A DNA stretch of 64,000 nt from Undibacterium cyanobacteriorum. Lineage in GTDB: Bacteria; Pseudomonadota; Gammaproteobacteria; Burkholderiales; Burkholderiaceae_D. Shown piece by piece: positions 9,221 to 17,860 of this stretch. The translations under genes were made by a program, and so were the position numbers. Every line of letters begins with the position of its first letter. Position 1 is the stretch's first letter. The notes beneath the pieces are model-generated. The model was not told where the DNA came from. It was given only the letters and a program-made list of their open reading frames with translations, and made no database searches. The stretch covers positions 1,612,001 through 1,676,000 of the forward strand of contig NZ_CP133720.1 of the NCBI RefSeq assembly GCF_031326225.1, read 5' to 3'.

Positions 9221-9276
9221 TGACGCAAAGTGAATATTAGTGAACATGATTGAATATCTGTGAACATTTGCGTCAC
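9220..9276 (+). promoter_or_regulatory. Inverted repeat flanking two 20-base tandem repeats (candidate operator)
   Basis: GTGACGCAAA (9220-9229) and its exact inverse TTTGCGTCAC (9267-9276) enclose two head-to-tail 20-base units, 9230-9249 and 9250-9269, each of the form TGAATATnnGTGAACAT. The second unit overlaps the right arm by three bases. The array lies 55 bases before the aminotransferase start codon. Its symmetry and repeats suggest a regulator-binding site or a structured leader. The cognate protein is unknown; the MocR-type regulator at 6686-8122 is one candidate, since that family often uses direct repeats. Confidence 0.55.
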
Positions 9277-9330
9277 ATAAAGAAGTAAGACAAAACCAAG
9301 AATCATTATTTTTATAAAGTGAAGCAAAAC

Positions 9331-10524
9331 ATGAGTAAGCCAAATTTGAACCCGATTAGTTGGAAGTTTTCTCAGCGTGCCGAGCAATTGCAAAGCTCCG
9401 CGATTCGTGAAATCTTGAAAGTGACCATGCGTCCTGAAGTGATTTCTTTCGCCGGTGGTTTGCCTTCCCCTGAGACTTTCCCAGTCGATCGCATGCGTGC
9501 AGCATTCGACAAAGTCATGGCTGAAAATGGCAAAGCTGCTTTGCAGTACGGCCCAACCGATGGTTACGGTCCATTGCGTCAATTCATCGCTGATTCTTTG
9601 TCGACAGCCGATTGCACAATCGTTCCAGAACAAATCATGATGACCTCTGGTTCTCAGCAAGGTTTGGATTTGATCGCTAAAGTGTTGGTTGATGAAGGCG
9701 CGAAAATTTTGGTGGAAACACCGAGCTATCTCGGCGCTCTGCAAGCCTTCTCTGTGTATCAGCCAAACTTCGTTTCCGTTGAAATGGATGACAATGGCGT
9801 GGTGCCAGCATCGGTTGCTGAAAAAGGCGAAGGCGCGAAATTGTTCTACGCTTTGCCTAACTTCCAAAACCCAACTGGCCGCACTTTGTCAGTTGAGCGT
9901 CGCATGGAGTTGGTCGAAACTTGCGCGCGTATGGGCATTCCACTGATCGAAGATAATCCTTACGGTGATTTGTGCTATAGCGGCGAACCATTGCCTAAGC
10001 TTTTGAACATGAATCCTGAAGGCGTGATTTATCTCGGCTCTTTCTCGAAGATTTTGACGCCAGGTATCCGTCTTGGTTACATCGTTGCACCATTGCCTTT
10101 GATCCGTAAATTGGAACAAGCGAAACAAGCGACGGATTTGCACACAGCGACCTTGACACAAATGGCGGTGTATGAAGTGATCAAGGACGGTTTCCTGCAA
10201 GAGCAAATCGCCAATATCCGTCGTTTCTATTCCGCGCAATGTGATGTGATGTTGGAAGCCATGGGTAAGAATTTCCCAGAAGGCGTGACATGGACACGTC
10301 CACTCGGCGGTATGTTCATCTGGGTGACTTTGCCTAAGCACATCAATAGCAAAGAATTGCTCGACGAAGCGATTGCGAACAACGTTGCCTTCGTACCGGG
10401 CGGCCCGTTCTATGCAAATGAAGCCGAGACCAATACTTTCCGTTTGAGTTTCGTGACGGTGCCACCAGCGAAAATCAACGAAGGTATCGAGAAAATCGGT
10501 AAGTTGATCAAAGCCCGTATGTAA
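9331..10524 (+). CDS. PLP-dependent aminotransferase (2-aminoadipate/aromatic-type, class I fold)
   Basis: Cytoplasmic fold-type I aminotransferase of 397 residues, resembling the LysN/2-aminoadipate and multi-substrate aminotransferase group. The N-terminus carries VISFAGGLPSPETFP, typical of that group. PLP phosphate contacts are in TSGSQQGLDL, the ring-stacking/Asp region in IEDNPYGDL, and the Schiff-base lysine in LGSFSKILTPGIRLGY. Substrate cannot be assigned from sequence. I start at ATG 9331; an in-frame GTG sits four codons upstream. A RidA-like gene just upstream would remove reactive intermediates of such an enzyme. The leader carries the repeat structure at 9197-9276, and a strong terminator follows at 10591. 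Confidence 0.85.
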   Translation: MSKPNLNPISWKFSQRAEQLQSSAIREILKVTMRPEVISFAGGLPSPETFPVDRMRAAFDKVMAENGKAALQYGPTDGYGPLRQFIADSLSTADCTIVPEQIMMTSGSQQGLDLIAKVLVDEGAKILVETPSYLGALQAFSVYQPNFVSVEMDDNGVVPASVAEKGEGAKLFYALPNFQNPTGRTLSVERRMELVETCARMGIPLIEDNPYGDLCYSGEPLPKLLNMNPEGVIYLGSFSKILTPGIRLGYIVAPLPLIRKLEQAKQATDLHTATLTQMAVYEVIKDGFLQEQIANIRRFYSAQCDVMLEAMGKNFPEGVTWTRPLGGMFIWVTLPKHINSKELLDEAIANNVAFVPGGPFYANEAETNTFRLSFVTVPPAKINEGIEKIGKLIKARM

Positions 10525-10590
10525 TTGATCTCACTGATTGGGGAGATAGATTTTATTTCCCGCACTCGAAAAGAAATTAGGTAATGAGAG

Positions 10591-10620
10591 AAGGCCGTTC
10601 TTGCAAGAGCGGCCTTTTTG
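10591..10620 (+). terminator. Rho-independent terminator of the aminotransferase gene
   Basis: AAGGCCG and CGGCCTT arms with further internal pairing (TCTTG/CAAGA) form a near-perfect palindrome, followed by TTTTT. Confidence 0.9.
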
Positions 10621-10772
10621 CATTGTAGCGTGCATCATCTCAAAGTTTAAAATGATCGCTAAGCATGACTTTTTGGCTATGCTGATTTCGTCTTGGTCAT
10701 GCTTGAATACTACAAGACTTGGACGTCAGCTTTTGGTACAGTGCCAGCAAAATCTTTTGAAAAGGAATACTC

Positions 10773-11981
10773 ATGCGTGGAATTGGTGGTTCATCAGCGG
10801 CAGTCGAGTTGGCTGCGATTCATAAGGATTTATCTCACGTTAAACCGATTACTGCGACGGAGCGTGAACAGCGACGCCACCAAGCTTGCCGTTTGATGCA
10901 GGAGCAAGGCATTGCAGCCCTAGTGCTGACGGCGAGTACGAGTTTGTATTACTTCACTGGTTTATCGTGGTATCAAAGCGAGCGTATGGTGGGTGCTGTG
11001 TTGACTCGTGAAGGCAAGCTGATTTTTGTGAGCCCCGCGTTTGAGGATTCCAAGCTGCGTGAAACCTTGGGGCAAGAGGCTGATATACGCTTATGGGAAG
11101 AGGATGAAAGCCCGTACGCTTTGGTCGCGCAGATGTTGGCCGATGAAAAACTCAGTGGCACAGTCGCTTTAGATGAAGCTGCGCCGTTCTTTATTGCCGA
11201 GGGTTTGCGCCACAGCCTGGCTGGATTTAATTTGATCAATGGCATGGTGGTGACTGCGGCTTGCCGTATGCATAAATCCGCCAATGAAATCGCCTTGATG
11301 CAAGCCGCGAAGAATATTACGTTGGAAGTGCACAAACGTGCGGCCCGTATTTTGCGCGAAGGCATTTCTTCGTTCGAGGTCGCCGATTTTATCAATCAAG
11401 CGCATCGCGCTTATGGTGGTAGTAGCTCGACATTCTGTATCGTCAGTTTTGGTTTGCCAACCTCGATTCCGCACGGTCCTGATGGAGTGCAGTTTTTGAA
11501 AGAAGGCGATATGGTTTTGATCGATACGGGCTGCATGATCGAACGCTATCATTCCGATATCACACGTAGCTATGTCTTCGGCGAGCCGACTGCCCGCCAA
11601 CGTAGTATGTGGAATCTCGAAAAAGAAGCGCAAGCGGCCGCCTTCGATGCAGCCCAACTCGGCGTGCCATGTGAAGAAGTCGACTTAGCCGCGCGTCGTG
11701 TGTTAGAAGCAGCCGGTTTAGGCCCAGGCTATAAAACGCCGGGCTTACCGCATCGTACAGGGCATGGCATTGGTTTGGATATTCACGAATGGACTTATCT
11801 GGTCAAGGGCAATAAGACGCCGTTGGCGCAAGGTATGTGCTTCAGTAACGAACCGATGATTTGTCTTGATGGTGAATTTGGTATTCGCCTCGAAGATCAC
11901 TTCTATATGAGCGAATTAGGACCACGCTGGTTCACCGAGCAAAGTTATGCGGTTGACGATCCTTTTGGTGCGCCGAATTAA
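10773..11981 (+). CDS. M24-family metallopeptidase (Xaa-Pro aminopeptidase/dipeptidase-like)
   Basis: Cytoplasmic pita-bread-fold peptidase of 402 residues. An N-terminal creatinase-like domain (to about 165) precedes the catalytic domain. All five metal ligands of family M24 can be placed: Asp251 and Asp262 (LIDTGCMIERYHSD), His331 (TGHGIGLDIHE), Glu360 (NEPMI) and Glu374 (RLEDHF). The enzyme is therefore expected to be active with two divalent metal ions, releasing N-terminal residues next to proline or acting on a related small substrate. ATG 10773 has AAAAGGA ahead. It lies downstream of the aminotransferase but behind its terminator, so it likely has its own promoter. Confidence 0.88.
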   Translation: MRGIGGSSAAVELAAIHKDLSHVKPITATEREQRRHQACRLMQEQGIAALVLTASTSLYYFTGLSWYQSERMVGAVLTREGKLIFVSPAFEDSKLRETLGQEADIRLWEEDESPYALVAQMLADEKLSGTVALDEAAPFFIAEGLRHSLAGFNLINGMVVTAACRMHKSANEIALMQAAKNITLEVHKRAARILREGISSFEVADFINQAHRAYGGSSSTFCIVSFGLPTSIPHGPDGVQFLKEGDMVLIDTGCMIERYHSDITRSYVFGEPTARQRSMWNLEKEAQAAAFDAAQLGVPCEEVDLAARRVLEAAGLGPGYKTPGLPHRTGHGIGLDIHEWTYLVKGNKTPLAQGMCFSNEPMICLDGEFGIRLEDHFYMSELGPRWFTEQSYAVDDPFGAPN

Positions 11982-12011
11982 GCATCGTATTGGAGTTGTC
12001 ATTTCCTTATC

Positions 12012-12040
12012 AAGGCGCCTGTTCCATAGGCGCCTTTTTT
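12012..12040 (+). terminator. Rho-independent terminator after the M24 peptidase gene
   Basis: AAGGCGCCT and AGGCGCCTT arms around a seven-base loop, followed by a T-tract, about 30 bases after the stop codon. Confidence 0.9.
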
Positions 12041-12136
12041 AATGCTGTTGCCAAAGGCGAGGTCACTTGTCGCCGCGCTTGGTTATTGCCCTTCATCAAC
12101 GGTACAATGGGCATAGAATCGTTTATTGCTAAAGTT

Positions 12137-12859
12137 ATGAGTAAATTATCATTGGACCGCATCCTGCAGTCGCAGGGCTTCGGTACCCGAAAATATTGTC
12201 GTGAATTGATTGAAGATGGAGAAGTTTCCATCAATGGTGTGGTGCACGACAATTACAAAGAGTCTATCGAAACTGCTGGTCTCGTCTTGCAGATTTTCGA
12301 AGAAGATTGGATCGTCCGTGAGCACGTGTATCTTTGTTTGAATAAGCCAGCGAACTTTGAATGCTCACGAAAACCATCGCATCATCCCGGTGTCTTGGAA
12401 TTATTGCCGGAGCAATTTAGCTGGCGTGACGTGCAGCCTGTGGGGCGTTTGGATCACGATACGACCGGCATGTTGTTGATGTCAGATGATGGTCCATTTA
12501 TTCACGCGCAGAGCTCACCCAAACGTCATATCCCCAAAGTCTACTTGGCGACGACAGCGGATCCGGTGACAGACGCTTTGATACAAGAATTATTGTCGGG
12601 CGTGCAATTACATGACGAACCAGCGCCACTTGCTGCACAACGTTGTGTGCGAATGGGCTCACATCAGTTGCAAATTGTCTTAGAACAAGGAAAATACCAT
12701 CAGGTGAAGCGCATGTTAGCGGCAGCGGGAAATCATTGTGCGGCGCTAACACGTACTGCAATTGGCCAATTGCAATTGGCTGATCTCGGACTAGCCGAAG
12801 GTGAGTGGTGCTATCTTGAGCCTGAACATTTGGCACTGCTAGTGCCAGACTCGGTTTGA
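12137..12859 (+). CDS. rsuA: 16S rRNA pseudouridine synthase, RsuA family
   Basis: Predicted to convert a uridine of 16S rRNA (U516 in the E. coli enzyme) to pseudouridine during small-subunit assembly. An N-terminal S4 RNA-binding domain (LDRILQSQGFGTRKYCRELI) precedes the catalytic domain. The catalytic aspartate is Asp106 in GRLDHDTTGMLL, and the C-terminal motif GKYHQVKRMLAAAGNHC matches the RsuA/RluB/E/F group. ATG 12137 gives 240 aa, close to the E. coli protein; the frame is open upstream to 11990 but that part crosses the previous terminator. RsuA rather than RluE is favoured by the S4 domain; the exact target is inference. Confidence 0.85.
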   Translation: MSKLSLDRILQSQGFGTRKYCRELIEDGEVSINGVVHDNYKESIETAGLVLQIFEEDWIVREHVYLCLNKPANFECSRKPSHHPGVLELLPEQFSWRDVQPVGRLDHDTTGMLLMSDDGPFIHAQSSPKRHIPKVYLATTADPVTDALIQELLSGVQLHDEPAPLAAQRCVRMGSHQLQIVLEQGKYHQVKRMLAAAGNHCAALTRTAIGQLQLADLGLAEGEWCYLEPEHLALLVPDSV

Positions 12860-13053
12860 GAATCTGTGACAGATGTCGTGAACGAATAATTGTAAGGATT
12901 AGCGAAGCCTGCACTACAAGTTTGTTCTCAATTAATCCGATCACTAGACTTGTTCGGTGTTGATGGTGGTGTTTGTTTGTACCTAGCAGGATCTGTTTGT
13001 ACTTCTACTGAAATTTCTTGATCTGATGTTCGAAGAGAAGAGGGAGAGAGTGT

Positions 13054-13671
13054 ATGCCAGTAATCGCCGTAATCAATCCTAAAGGTGGTGTCGGGAAGAG
13101 TACGATCTCTAGTAATCTTGCGGGTTATTTTGCGCACAAGGGACACAAGGTGATGCTGGGTGACGCCGACGTGCAGCAGTCTGCCAAAGCATGGTTGAGT
13201 TTGCGTCCACCGAGTTTGCCCGCGATTAGTGGCTGGGAAGTCAGCGATGGTAGCGTGGTGAAACCGCCTAAGGGTACCACTCATGTGGTGATTGATACAC
13301 CAGCCGGTTTGCACGGAAATAAATTGGATGCAGTCTTGAAATTAGCAGACAAAGTAGTCGTGCCTTTGCAAGCATCAATGTTCGATATCTTAGCGACCGA
13401 AGACTTTTTGAAATCACTGGCGAAGCGCGACAAGAAAGTTGAGATTGGTATCGTTGGAATGCGAGTAAATAGCCGTACCAAGGCGGCCGACCAGTTAGCA
13501 CATTATGTTGGGCAGCTTGGTCTGCCGGTGTTGGGTTATCTGCGCGACACGCAAAACTACGTACAATTGGCGGCGCATGGAGCCACGTTATGGGACGTGG
13601 CGGCGTCGAAAGTAGAGAAAGATTTGGATCAGTGGACGGAGCTGTTACGGTGGGTGCAAATGAAAAAGTAG
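13054..13671 (+). CDS. Orphan ParA/MinD-family ATPase
   Basis: Deviant Walker-A ATPase of 205 residues: KGGVGKST at positions 10-17, a second motif in LGDADVQQSAKAW, and Walker B in HVVIDTPAG. Family members position DNA, plasmids, chemoreceptors or other cargo by ATP-dependent dimerisation on the nucleoid. No ParB or parS-like repeats are visible nearby, and the genes downstream encode an acyltransferase and a FliL-like protein. It is therefore an orphan, more likely to place a protein cargo or act on the chromosome than to partition a plasmid. It is short, similar to ParC/PpfA-type ParAs. The function is unresolved. Confidence 0.85.
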   Translation: MPVIAVINPKGGVGKSTISSNLAGYFAHKGHKVMLGDADVQQSAKAWLSLRPPSLPAISGWEVSDGSVVKPPKGTTHVVIDTPAGLHGNKLDAVLKLADKVVVPLQASMFDILATEDFLKSLAKRDKKVEIGIVGMRVNSRTKAADQLAHYVGQLGLPVLGYLRDTQNYVQLAAHGATLWDVAASKVEKDLDQWTELLRWVQMKK

Positions 13672-13776
13672 CAGGGTAAGGTCATCGAATTTCGATACCA
13701 TTGTCGGAGTAAGCCAAGAAAACACAAATGATCTCGTCACAGATTTGAGATCACATAATAACGATAAGAGACACGT

Positions 13777-14382
13777 ATGCATTTCACGATATTCAAAACT
13801 CCCATCATCAGCACCTTGGTACGTTGGCTTTCCATTCTTGGTTTGAAGCTCGTTGGTTGGCGTGTCGACCGCACAGCACAAGTTCCCGCGAAATGTGTGT
13901 TGATTGGTGCTCCGCATACGAGTAACTGGGACTTCCCGATTGCATTGATGATTTGTTTTGCGCTTCGAATTGATGTGTATTGGATGGGAAAGAATAGTTT
14001 GTTTCCACCAGTGTTGGGCATCATCATGCGTTGGTTGGGCGGGATTCCGGTGGATCGTTCACAAGCAGGTAATCTGGTGCAAGGAACCATCGATGCCTTC
14101 GCTCGTAGCGAACGACTGCTGGTGATTGTTCCACCGGAAGGAACACGCGGCAAAGTGACGCGTTGGAAAACTGGTTTCTACTATATTGCACAAGGGGCAG
14201 GTGTACCATTAGGCTTGGGCTACGTCGACTTCAAAGAAAAGATTGGCGGCGTTGGTAGGATATTTTATCCAAGCGGCGATATTGAAAAAGATATGCTGGA
14301 GATTCGTTCTTTTTATGCAGGTTTCACAGGAAAGAATCCTCAGCAGTTTGATTCTGAAACAATTAAGATCGAAAAAAAGTAA
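13777..14382 (+). CDS. Lysophospholipid-type acyltransferase (PlsC family)
   Basis: Membrane-associated glycerolipid acyltransferase of 201 residues. The catalytic HX4D motif is His47-Asp52 (GAPHTSNWD), and the substrate-binding motif is PEGTR at about 120-124, with IPVDRS at about 90-95. These support transfer of an acyl chain to a lysophospholipid or similar acceptor. The form is the short PlsC-like branch that is often a second copy next to the main plsC and may act on unusual acceptors. It follows the ParA gene by 105 bases and precedes the FliL-like gene by about 33 bases on the same strand, suggesting co-transcription with the latter. Confidence 0.85.
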   Translation: MHFTIFKTPIISTLVRWLSILGLKLVGWRVDRTAQVPAKCVLIGAPHTSNWDFPIALMICFALRIDVYWMGKNSLFPPVLGIIMRWLGGIPVDRSQAGNLVQGTIDAFARSERLLVIVPPEGTRGKVTRWKTGFYYIAQGAGVPLGLGYVDFKEKIGGVGRIFYPSGDIEKDMLEIRSFYAGFTGKNPQQFDSETIKIEKK

Positions 14383-14415
14383 TACCTTCGTGGTGCGGCA
14401 TCGTGGGAGGATGGG

Positions 14416-14871
14416 ATGGCAAAATCAAGTGATAAGCCCAAGGCAGCTTTGTTGAAGCCTGTCGATAGTGAACAAAAATTTACGATGTATGTTGCGGGTT
14501 TCGTTCTCGTGATTTTTTGTGTCGCAGCTTTTGTGATTTACCAGAATCGTTTCGCTGGTCGCAATGCAGCCAATCTCACCTACATCGAGCTGAAACAAAC
14601 CATTGTGAACGATCAAGGTGTGGTAGCGCGCATGGCTGTTACAGTTCAAGTCAACATCGGTGATGAGGATTGGTTGATGGAACATGAGCGTGCTATGAAC
14701 GATTTGTTCAAAAAAGAGATCGCTACCATGGACGTCGATAGCTTGCGATCCAAAGATGGATTCAATGAACTCCAAGCGGAATTAAAACGCCGTTTTAATT
14801 TGGAATTTAAGACCGATAAGGTGCAAGAGGTGATGGTGACTGATTTGCTTTTGCAAGACCAACGGAAATAG
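14416..14871 (+). CDS. FliL-like membrane protein
   Basis: The product has 151 residues: a short basic cytoplasmic tail, one membrane helix (about 24-43), and a periplasmic domain that matches the FliL pattern (an initial strand with VARMAVTVQVNI, a helix around the EHERAMNDLFKKEI segment, and a terminal VQEVMVTDLLLQ). FliL associates with flagellar stators. This gene is outside any flagellar operon here, so it may be a paralogue with another role. It directly follows the acyltransferase gene and ends about 75 bases before the convergent HDOD gene. Confidence 0.65.
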   Translation: MAKSSDKPKAALLKPVDSEQKFTMYVAGFVLVIFCVAAFVIYQNRFAGRNAANLTYIELKQTIVNDQGVVARMAVTVQVNIGDEDWLMEHERAMNDLFKKEIATMDVDSLRSKDGFNELQAELKRRFNLEFKTDKVQEVMVTDLLLQDQRK

Positions 14872-14947
14872 CGCTTACCTCATTATTTAATTATTTAGAG
14901 ACGGTCTTGCGCAGCAGTTCGCCTGCGCCCTCATCCAAGCAAGGGAA

Positions 14948-15787
14948 TTACAAATCAATCTGATCTAATTTTTTGAAGCGTATCGTTGCTTCCTCTAACA
15001 GCGTGTCTAAAGAAGATTGATCAAGTTTGAGACTATCCCAAGAGACGACATTCACTGTGATGGTTTGTGTGCCATTGGCTGAATTTGCACTGAGCATGTG
15101 TGCAATGCCGTCGGCGACATGTACGATCGATGCTAGAAAGCCACGTCCGGGTTCATCAGGTTGGTGATGAGCGGCGATGGTGTTTCGCATCACATCGGAG
15201 AAATGCCATTCGGTTGCTAATGCTTCGCCAACACTTGCGTGATCGACACCCAAAATCTTCCTCTCAGCTTCGTATTGCGTGGCCATGTGTTCTTTACGGT
15301 AGGCAAGAACTTCTTCGAACTGTCTTGGATAAAGGGTAACGAGCGCAAGCAAACCGATATCGTGCAAAAGACCGGCCGTAAATGCCACATCTTCGTTGGT
15401 GCCCATGCGCCGCGCGATTAATTTGGATGTGTAGGCGACCGCGTTGGAATGCCGCCAAAAGGCCTTATGATCGAAGCCTTTGCAATTATTTTCAGGGAAG
15501 CAGCCGGATAGTGCGGCAGATAAGACCAAGTGTCTCACGGTGTCAAAGCCCATCAGCGAAATCGCTTGCTGTATGGTGGTGACCTTGATCAGGGTCGAGT
15601 AATATGGAGAATTTGCGTAGCGCAGGGTTTTTGCGGTCAGCGCTAAATCTTGGCTTACTTTGTTGGCGAGCTCGGCAGTGTCGATGTCCTCATTGTCCAA
15701 AGTATTGAGAATTTCCATCACGATTGCCGGCAAGGTCGGCAAGTCTTTCAGTGTTTCTGTTACTTGTTCCAAGCTGAGATGCGTCAT
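14948..15787 (-). CDS. HDOD-domain signalling protein
   Basis: HDOD proteins carry a degenerate HD phosphohydrolase fold and act in regulation, often linked to c-di-GMP or stress, rather than as proven enzymes. The domain begins at LKDLPTLPAIVMEILNTL and includes the typical SLMGFDTVRHLVLSAALSG and LLHDIGLLALV stretches. I place the start at ATG 15787 (MTHLSLEQ), which matches where the paralogue at 36303-37175 begins its conserved part. The open frame extends to 15895, but the extra 36 residues are low-complexity. Length from this start is 279 residues. Partner unknown. Confidence 0.8.
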   Translation of the reverse strand: MTHLSLEQVTETLKDLPTLPAIVMEILNTLDNEDIDTAELANKVSQDLALTAKTLRYANSPYYSTLIKVTTIQQAISLMGFDTVRHLVLSAALSGCFPENNCKGFDHKAFWRHSNAVAYTSKLIARRMGTNEDVAFTAGLLHDIGLLALVTLYPRQFEEVLAYRKEHMATQYEAERKILGVDHASVGEALATEWHFSDVMRNTIAAHHQPDEPGRGFLASIVHVADGIAHMLSANSANGTQTITVNVVSWDSLKLDQSSLDTLLEEATIRFKKLDQIDL

Positions 15788-16004
15788 GTGCTTTCCCGTT
15801 TTTGGCGTTCTGTTCAATTCACTTGATTGGTCATGGAAGGCTGAAGGAGTACTCGAATCAAAAGACGGTAATGTGACCCGATCGTCGACCGACAAAAGCC
15901 TTCAGCGATGCAAGATAGATTGCCAGAAAAAACAGTTTTCGTGCATGTTTTTTCAATAATTTGCCGACGAATGTTGTAATCCGTCGTAGGCGAGCAGGCG
16001 GGTG

Positions 16005-16029
16005 CTAAGCCAGTCACCAACTGGCTTAG
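16005..16029 (-). terminator. Hairpin downstream of hexR, possible terminator
   Basis: CTAAGCCAGT (16005-16014) and ACTGGCTTAG (16020-16029) make a perfect 10-base stem with a five-base loop, about 45 bases past the hexR stop. There is no T-tract on the minus strand, so termination strength is doubtful. Confidence 0.45.
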
Positions 16030-16073
16030 TTTGAACCGAAAAGATCTTGTCGACGGAGTGGAAAATATGGAGA

Positions 16074-17084
16074 TTAGGCTTCGTCGAGGCGCGACACCAA
16101 GCGTTTCTCAGAAATACTAGCCTTGGCGCGTTCTAACATGTCGATCGCAGCCGGACCGCGCAATAAGGTGACGGCAACGGCGAGGGCATCGATATAAGTC
16201 AAATGCGCTAAGCGCGAGGTCATTGGCGTGTAGATGTCTGGATCTTCTTCCACGTCAACGCTGATATGAACGTCAGCAAGCTCAGCCAATGGACCACCGC
16301 TGGCACACAATACCAACACTTTGGCGCCGGTATCTTTGGCGATTTGTACACTACGAATCAAGTCACGGGTGCGGCCAGTGCGTGAGAAGGCGACGACCAA
16401 GCAGTCGCTGTTTAACAGACTTGCCGACTGCGCTTGTAAGTGGGCGTCGCAGAAGACGGTCGTTGGAATGCCAAAGCGGAAGAACTTTAATTGCGCGTCG
16501 ATGGCTAAGGCGCCAGAGTAGCCAAGACCATAGCATTCGATGCGACGGGCCCGTGCTAGTAAATTGACGGCAGCTTCGAAGTTCGCGCTGTTCGCAGAGT
16601 TGCGTGCTTCCATCAAGGCGGCAATGGTGCGGTCGAACACTTTGGGCAAAACGTCTTTAACTTGATCGGCTTGATTAACGTCGAGGTGCAAGTAAGGGAT
16701 GCCAGTGGCCAAGCTTTTCGCGAACGCGAGTTTGAAGGATTTAAAGCCATCAAAACCCAACGATTGCGCAAAGCGTGCGACGGTTGGTTCCGACACATTA
16801 CACACCTGTGCCAAAACGCGAATCGACATTTCAAGGGCGTCGTGTGGTTTCTGCAGCAGGAATTCAGCAACTTGGCGTTCTGCCCGACTCAGCGCTGTAC
16901 TGGCCACACGAATCCGCGCCAATAATCCTTTTTCTGGTGGATTATTGGTCGCATTATTTTTTTTGGAAAGTACATTGACCATGGCGCGTGCTTTCTGCTG
17001 AAAAGGATCCGGAATGCTCAATCGCAAATGAGTTGGTGGCAAAGCAGGTGATGAGCCTGCGGGCGCTTGCTGTCCGTGCTGCAT
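16074..17084 (-). CDS. hexR: HexR-type transcriptional repressor (RpiR family)
   Basis: Cytoplasmic regulator with an N-terminal RpiR helix-turn-helix (LSRAERQVAEFLLQKPHDAL, then NVSEPTVARFAQSLGFDGF) and a C-terminal SIS sugar-phosphate-binding domain (YGLGYSGALAIDAQLKFFRFG, FSRTGRTRDL). In gamma- and betaproteobacteria HexR senses 2-keto-3-deoxy-6-phosphogluconate and controls zwf, pgl, edd, eda and related genes, exactly the genes found here. The ATG at 17084 overlaps the pgl stop as TAATG, indicating translational coupling; a GTG three codons upstream and ATG 16982 are alternatives. The N-terminal 40-50 residues are low-complexity. A matching operator is proposed at 19582-19596. Confidence 0.88.
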   Translation of the reverse strand: MQHGQQAPAGSSPALPPTHLRLSIPDPFQQKARAMVNVLSKKNNATNNPPEKGLLARIRVASTALSRAERQVAEFLLQKPHDALEMSIRVLAQVCNVSEPTVARFAQSLGFDGFKSFKLAFAKSLATGIPYLHLDVNQADQVKDVLPKVFDRTIAALMEARNSANSANFEAAVNLLARARRIECYGLGYSGALAIDAQLKFFRFGIPTTVFCDAHLQAQSASLLNSDCLVVAFSRTGRTRDLIRSVQIAKDTGAKVLVLCASGGPLAELADVHISVDVEEDPDIYTPMTSRLAHLTYIDALAVAVTLLRGPAAIDMLERAKASISEKRLVSRLDEA

Positions 17085-17788
17085 TATGGACACCAGAAAA
17101 CTTCAATTTTACACTGAGCTTGCTTCAATAAATTCGTAATTGGCAAACTTGTGGTGAGCGCATTCTCTAAAACTTGGCGTTTTTCATTGCCTGTGATGAC
17201 CAACCAGATCTTTTGCGTTTGCAATAGGCGCGGCAGAGACAGTGAAATACGCGTTTGATGGGTTTGCGGATGCACTGCCGCCAAGCAATTTAAATCATCG
17301 GCTTGCACCGGCGCGCCAGGGAATAAGGAAGCGATGTGACCATCGGCGCCCATGCCCAATAATACCGCATCAAAATGCGGCGGCAGTTGTTGATTCAGGC
17401 GTTCGTTGATGGCTTCGATCGCGACTTCTGGTGTGCTGGCCGCATTCTTGAGCGAGACCAAATTCCAATTCTTGCGATAGGAAAGCGGCAAACATTGCTT
17501 GAATAGGCCTTCATTGCTTTGTGGATCGCTATCGTGCACCCAGCGTTCATCGGTGGCAGCTAGACGAACATCGGATGGCGCACGTTGAGCCAAGGCTTGA
17601 TCAAGTTCACGATACACGGGCGCGGGTGTGGTGCCACCAGCGAGAGCGAAGGCCGCAGTGCGCTGCAATTTTGCTGCGTCGTCAATCATGCCCACCCAAT
17701 CATCGACTAAAGATTTACTCAGTTCCGCAAAGTTGGCGAAACCTTTGAATTGTACGGTTGGTGGTAAAGAGTTTACTTGCGCTTGCAT
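17084..17788 (-). CDS. pgl: 6-phosphogluconolactonase
   Basis: Second enzyme of the oxidative pentose phosphate/Entner-Doudoroff entry: hydrolyses 6-phosphogluconolactone to 6-phosphogluconate in the cytoplasm. The 234-residue product shows the DevB/SOL family pattern: ALAGGTTPAPVYREL near the start, AATDERWVHDSDPQSNEGL in the middle, and LLGMGADGHIASLFPGAP. It lies between zwf (72 bases upstream) and hexR (overlapping TAATG) on the minus strand, so the three form one operon zwf-pgl-hexR. Confidence 0.92.
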   Translation of the reverse strand: MQAQVNSLPPTVQFKGFANFAELSKSLVDDWVGMIDDAAKLQRTAAFALAGGTTPAPVYRELDQALAQRAPSDVRLAATDERWVHDSDPQSNEGLFKQCLPLSYRKNWNLVSLKNAASTPEVAIEAINERLNQQLPPHFDAVLLGMGADGHIASLFPGAPVQADDLNCLAAVHPQTHQTRISLSLPRLLQTQKIWLVITGNEKRQVLENALTTSLPITNLLKQAQCKIEVFWCP

Positions 17789-17860
17789 AATTCGACCTTC
17801 ATTCTTCCATCACTAATTTTTGAGTGTGCGTATGGTTGCTCGTGAGTATTTGAGACAGCC

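Noticed and set aside
9145..9867. 240-codon open frame on the minus strand
   Set aside because: It is antisense to the well-supported aminotransferase, has no family features and no ribosome-binding site; a shadow of codon use in the real gene.
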